Below the pieces are notes generated by a model. It saw only the letters and a list, made by a program, of their open reading frames with translations, was not told where the DNA came from and ran no database searches. DNA of 64,000 nt from Nephromyces sp. MM_2019 (Eukaryota > Apicomplexa > Aconoidasida > Nephromycida), in NCBI GenBank assembly GCA_015657535.1, contig JADHZB010001758.1:97601-161600 (forward strand), in the 5' to 3' direction. The translations under genes were made by a program, and so were the position numbers. Each line of letters opens with the position of its first letter. The first letter of the stretch is position 1. Positions 60,701 through 64,000 of this stretch are shown piece by piece.

Positions 60701-62344
60701 TAGGCTAAGAAATGTTTTTTTCGAGGAAAAATCACAGACTTTGAGCTTTTAATTAGAAAAAGTGCAAAAACAGAGGTTTTCTCAGGGTTTTCTCATTGAA
60801 AAAGAAAGATTATATGCTGATGTTTGAAGAAGAAATTCTCAGTTTTTTGCTAAAGTAGCATCTTTAGGTTTGATATTTCTAAAGTGTGCAGATTGTGTGC
60901 TGTAGTGAGCGTCTTAGAGTTAATTTAGGCGGTTTTACACACACAATATGCAGGTATTCATGAGTTTTTCCCGGTTGAGTTTTCTGAAGATTGCTGCAGT
61001 TCAGGTAAGTGTTTATATTGTTTTAGTAGGAATTTGAGTTTTTTGAAGAATTGAGATAAAATTTGCATTCTCTATATATGTGTGTGCTTGGGTTTGTGTG
61101 TGTGTGTGTGTGCGCTTTGGGTACACATGCCTGTGTAGATATGAGTGTGTGCACCAATTTTTATGCTGGTTTTCTTTAGATTAGCTTCGTGCAGCTTGTG
61201 CATATGATTCAATGAGCCAGGTGTTGGCGAGCTTCCACTTTGATAATATCGTGTGGCGTTGCTAGTGTATAGCTACTAGTATTTATTTCCAATAACTCTC
61301 GTAATTTACCTATTTATATATGATTTTGTAGAAGAAAAAGAGCGAGATACCACTGAAAACTCAGTAAACTCTCAAAAAGTTTCCAGTGTGTGTACTCAAA
61401 ATGTTTGCTTGTTTAATTTAGAATTTTCGTTTGATGAAATCTAGCGGTAAACTTCTTTTTGAGGCTGCTTTTACTTTCTCTTATTTTGCTTTTCATATGC
61501 TTATGAAAATATATTAGTGCCTCTTTCAATAACAACCACTTTGAATCAGTAAAAATTTATACGCACACACACATGTGTGTTTGAATCAGTCAAAACTCGA
61601 AAACACGTACTCACACACCACCTGAAGCACTCAAAAAATCTTTCGCACACACAAAACACCCCAATCCATCAGCAACTCACACGCACACACCATTTCTTTA
61701 TTCACGCCCATTCAACGGACCTTCCACTCCATGTTCTTACTGTTCGACCTTTTTTCTTTGTGTGTGTGTGTTCTCGCTCAACAGCGAACTTGATGGTGCA
61801 TACAAACATTATAGATTTTCGATTTCGCGTTTCTCCTTCGCGGATAATACCTGATGATCATGTTATCGCAAGATTGAGGCATAAGCTAGCAAAGAGATGT
61901 GAAACTGAAGATATATCACAGGGTTTGGATGATTTAGAAGATGATGAAAGTTCCATGAAGGCAGAGAGTTTAGCTCAATGTGCGAACTTCAAAGCATATT
62001 CGATGAGATCTTCATCTTCCGATCAAAGGGCGAAAGATAGAGGTTTTTCTTCAAATGCATCTAATTCTAAAGGATTGCTTTTAAATACTCCATCTTCAGT
62101 TTTTAGTGAAGAAGAAGTATCTGTTTTAAACAGAATCTTGCAGCTTCTTGAAGCTGATTTTAAGGATGAAAGTAGTAGAAATATCTGGAAGAAGAGTGGA
62201 GGTCATGATTATGCAGATTTCCTGCAATATCTCTGCAAATCTGGAGTAGAATGGGGGAAAAAGTGGGTTTTTCAGCTTTTAACATCGGCCGAATTTGATG
62301 AGAATACGAAGAAGCAGTTTTCAGGAATATGCGAGGCGGGTTAG
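54748..62344 (+). CDS. FAM135-like protein, N-terminal part
   Basis: FAM135 proteins carry an N-terminal DUF3657-type domain and a C-terminal serine-esterase (DUF676) domain; their substrate is unknown. Candidate exons: 54748-54903 (start), 56525-56629, 56770-~56930, 56998-57159, 58558-58710, 59019-59079, 59314-59483, 59929-59983, 60954-61004, 61332-61385, 61785-62344. The first exon (MAFYAVLDVALHFESFLNIE, then LPQQGFYKLRSRIFF) matches the family start ([20 protein letters not shown] pattern). FEQTFDTDSFYIKFSDQE joins in phase to VFLDNVAQFRCEL and FLLEIELLF, as in FAM135 (YxxTFxIxYxxEEVxLNDV). IHEFFPVEFSED resembles the later PPLPIEC block. Phases agree from 59929 to 62344; those at 56629-56998, 58710/59019 and 59079/59314 do not, so exons are missing. 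The last exon ends at TAG 62342-62344 without the esterase domain. Either it splices earlier and continues past the window, or the protein is short. Confidence 0.62.
59532..59554. repeat. (TG)n microsatellite in FAM135-like intron
   Basis: Uninterrupted GT repeat on the plus strand about 50 bases after the donor at 59484. Similar GT-rich stretches occur at about 60110-60480 and 61079-61150 in introns of the same plus-strand gene, all with TG on the sense strand. Confidence 0.85.
60110..60480. repeat. GT-rich low-complexity stretch in FAM135-like intron
   Basis: Several runs of GTGTGTG on the plus strand with short unique spacers, in the intron 59984-60953. Overlapping frames of 65-116 codons on both strands are Cys/Val- or His/Thr-rich products of the repeat and are not called as genes. 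Confidence 0.7.
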
Positions 62345-63381
62345 ACGGAAATTTGTGCATGTCTGAAAGTGTGTGTTGAGTTGCTTTTTGTGAATTGAGG
62401 GAGTGGGTTTTTTTCTTATTATGATGAAGGTTTTTCGAAAAAATTTGAGCGAAAATATAGAATCTATGCTTCGGGAAGGGAAGCTTTACTTGAAGATTGC
62501 GGTTTTGATGGATGTTCTTCAGTATGAAAAGGGTGGAAAAAAGGGAGGTTAGCCTTCGAGTAGCCTAAAAAGTAGAGGGAGGGAAGGTTTTTTTGAGGGA
62601 ACTTCTTCATCTTGATGGAGTTTCTTCATCTTCAACCTAATTCTTCACAGAGTTCACTTATAACCTATTAAACCTTCATTAGCTACTCTGTGCATTCCGT
62701 ACGTTTATCACTAGGGAATCATCAATTTCTTCTATATGATGGCATGATATGCATAAGAGTTGGCTCCTACCCATTTTTCATCTTTTTTTGGCTAGACTTG
62801 GTGATTTTTCAGCCGAAATTCACAGAGTTTCCTCATCATCACACACCCGTTTGTGTGCTATCCCTCTTTTTGACAATAATCTTGCGAATATAACTTATGG
62901 TTGCAGAGGGTTTTCTCCTAGAATTACAGCAGAAAAATCACGCACTCGGTATCAGAGAATCAAATTTATCGTTGTCATAATCACCACCACCCTCCCTGAT
63001 CGAGTCTTTCCCCCTCCTTTTTGTATCCTCTTTTTGTTATTTCATTCTCCGCAGCGTAACGCTTTCTTGGCATGAAACTATGTGTGTGTTTGGTTTCATC
63101 TTCATCACGCTTGAAGTAGCTTCTCCTCTTTAGGAGATTTTGTTTTAGATGGAGAAGTACCCCCCTGAAAAAGTGGGTATTTCTTCATATAAACAGAAGA
63201 TAATCGCCTATAAATTTGGGATTTTCGAGTTTTTATTTTTATCTAATTAGGAATTTGATTTAACAAGATTATCTCTTGCACACACACCCAAAAATTTGGC
63301 ACAAAATGTATAAACAGAGACAATTTGTACTATAATATATTAAAGACTACACGCTTTCGCCTGAAACTCTTGTTTTTGCAG
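62345..63381. other. Spacer or intron after the 61785-62344 exon
   Basis: Plus-strand frames at 62690-62893 and 62749-63075 are hydrophobic/Ser-Pro-rich without recognisable motifs. The region is either intergenic or one long intron, depending on whether the FAM135-like gene continues. Confidence 0.45.
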
Positions 63382-63666
63382 AAAATCGAGTTTTCGGGGA
63401 GAAAGAAACGCTGAATGAAAGCTCAGGTGGGAGTGATAGAATGGAGGCGATTATACGGACTGTGCTCATGAAATTGATAAAAATTTATAGGATTCAACAT
63501 CTTTTATATAGTAAATGCTTACTTGAGACGTATATGCGCATCATCGGGATATCGCTTTCTCTATGTAATGATAGCAGCAAAGGTGGAATTCTCAAGGAAA
63601 AGAGAGCAACTCATCTTCAAACTGAAAAAAATGCGAAAAAACATCAAAATTTTCTGTTTATTTTAG
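63382..63666 (+). CDS. Unidentified exon near the right edge
   Basis: An exon with a good acceptor (TTGTTTTTGCAG) and donor (TTTTAG|GTGAGA), phase 1 to phase 1, 94 codons plus partials. It encodes an amphipathic helical region (MEAIIRTVLMKLIKIYRIQH, then LLYSKCLLETYMRII) and a Lys-rich end. It may continue the FAM135-like gene, which would require a phase-1 donor inside the 61785-62344 exon (GGAG|GTCATG near 62202 is one weak option), or belong to the next gene. The sequence after 63667 to the end is GT-rich and intron-like. Confidence 0.5.
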
Positions 63667-64000
63667 GTGAGAAATGAGTTTTTGATGTTTGAAATGGACG
63701 TTTTGGGGGGGAATTTAGAGAGAAAAATGTGGATCAGGAAGATGAGGGTGTGATTTTATGTGTGTATGATGGGTTTTGGGGGAAGTTGTGTGTGTTTTTT
63801 TTGAAGTTCAAGGGTTGCTTGGATGTGCTGGTTACCTGCATTCTGATGAAGGGTAGATTGAATTCTTGTCTGATAAGGATGTGGCATGATTCTCAGTATT
63901 TTCTGTATAAAAAAGGTGCGCCGTTTGTGTGTGAATTGGGGTGCTTTTTTTGTATAGATCAGTGCGTGTGTGTGTGTGCCCCTTTTAGTTTAACTCTCAG

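Noticed and set aside
1..64000. tRNA genes, rRNA, CRISPR arrays, transposase or reverse transcriptase
   Set aside because: No tRNA-like internal promoter boxes with a plausible cloverleaf, no rRNA words, no spaced direct-repeat array and no mobile-element enzyme motif were seen on either strand by eye. A dedicated search (tRNAscan-SE, Infernal) would be needed to exclude weak cases.

Overview
This window looks like nuclear DNA from a protist with many introns. By eye it is roughly two-thirds A+T. Coding sequence is broken into short exons with GT...AG introns of about 50 to 2,000 bases. (CA)n/(TG)n tracts occur in many introns. There is no bacterial operon structure, ribosomal RNA, recognisable tRNA, transposase or CRISPR array. 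The gene content (an EGLN/PhyA-type cytoplasmic prolyl hydroxylase, a FAM135-type esterase start, a DHHC palmitoyltransferase and a cilia dynein assembly factor) fits an alveolate with a flagellated stage, possibly an apicomplexan relative. That placement is an inference from gene types, not a proven identification.

Layout. Positions 2-2175 (+) appear to be the 3' end of an unidentified gene. Positions 3257-16472 (-) hold a DDX24/MAK5-type DEAD-box helicase; 14 exons join in phase into 809 codons. About 3.2 kb with no recognisable gene follows (16473-19666) and carries a degenerate tandem repeat. Positions about 19667-31307 (+) hold a long HEAT-repeat protein that best resembles the axonemal dynein assembly factor DNAAF5/HEATR2. 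After a convergent AT-rich spacer, 33067-37744 (-) holds a DHHC S-acyltransferase; 7 exons join in phase into 426 codons. Positions 37745-42532 are mostly empty, with one unidentified reading frame. Positions 42533-49159 (-) hold a 2-oxoglutarate/Fe(II) prolyl 4-hydroxylase of the EGLN/PhyA type. Positions 49160-54747 are a gene-poor stretch with one isolated, apparently broken piece of a pyruvate-dehydrogenase-like E1 beta subunit. Positions 54748-62344 (+) hold a FAM135-type gene start, and a further exon at 63382-63666 suggests the gene or its neighbour continues beyond the right edge.

The genes do not form a pathway. They are ordinary single eukaryotic genes: ribosome biogenesis (DDX24), axonemal dynein assembly (DNAAF5), membrane protein lipidation (DHHC), oxygen-dependent hydroxylation (P4H) and a lipase-like family (FAM135). 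I found no clear new multi-gene system. The best unexplained signals are two foldback sequences inside introns, three copies of a GGTGTATRTACACC palindrome, paired opposite-strand TG/CA tracts, and the orphan E1 beta fragment. Exon boundaries were assigned by hand from splice signals, reading phase and family resemblance. In the DNAAF5-like, P4H and FAM135-like genes some junctions remain unresolved and are stated as such.
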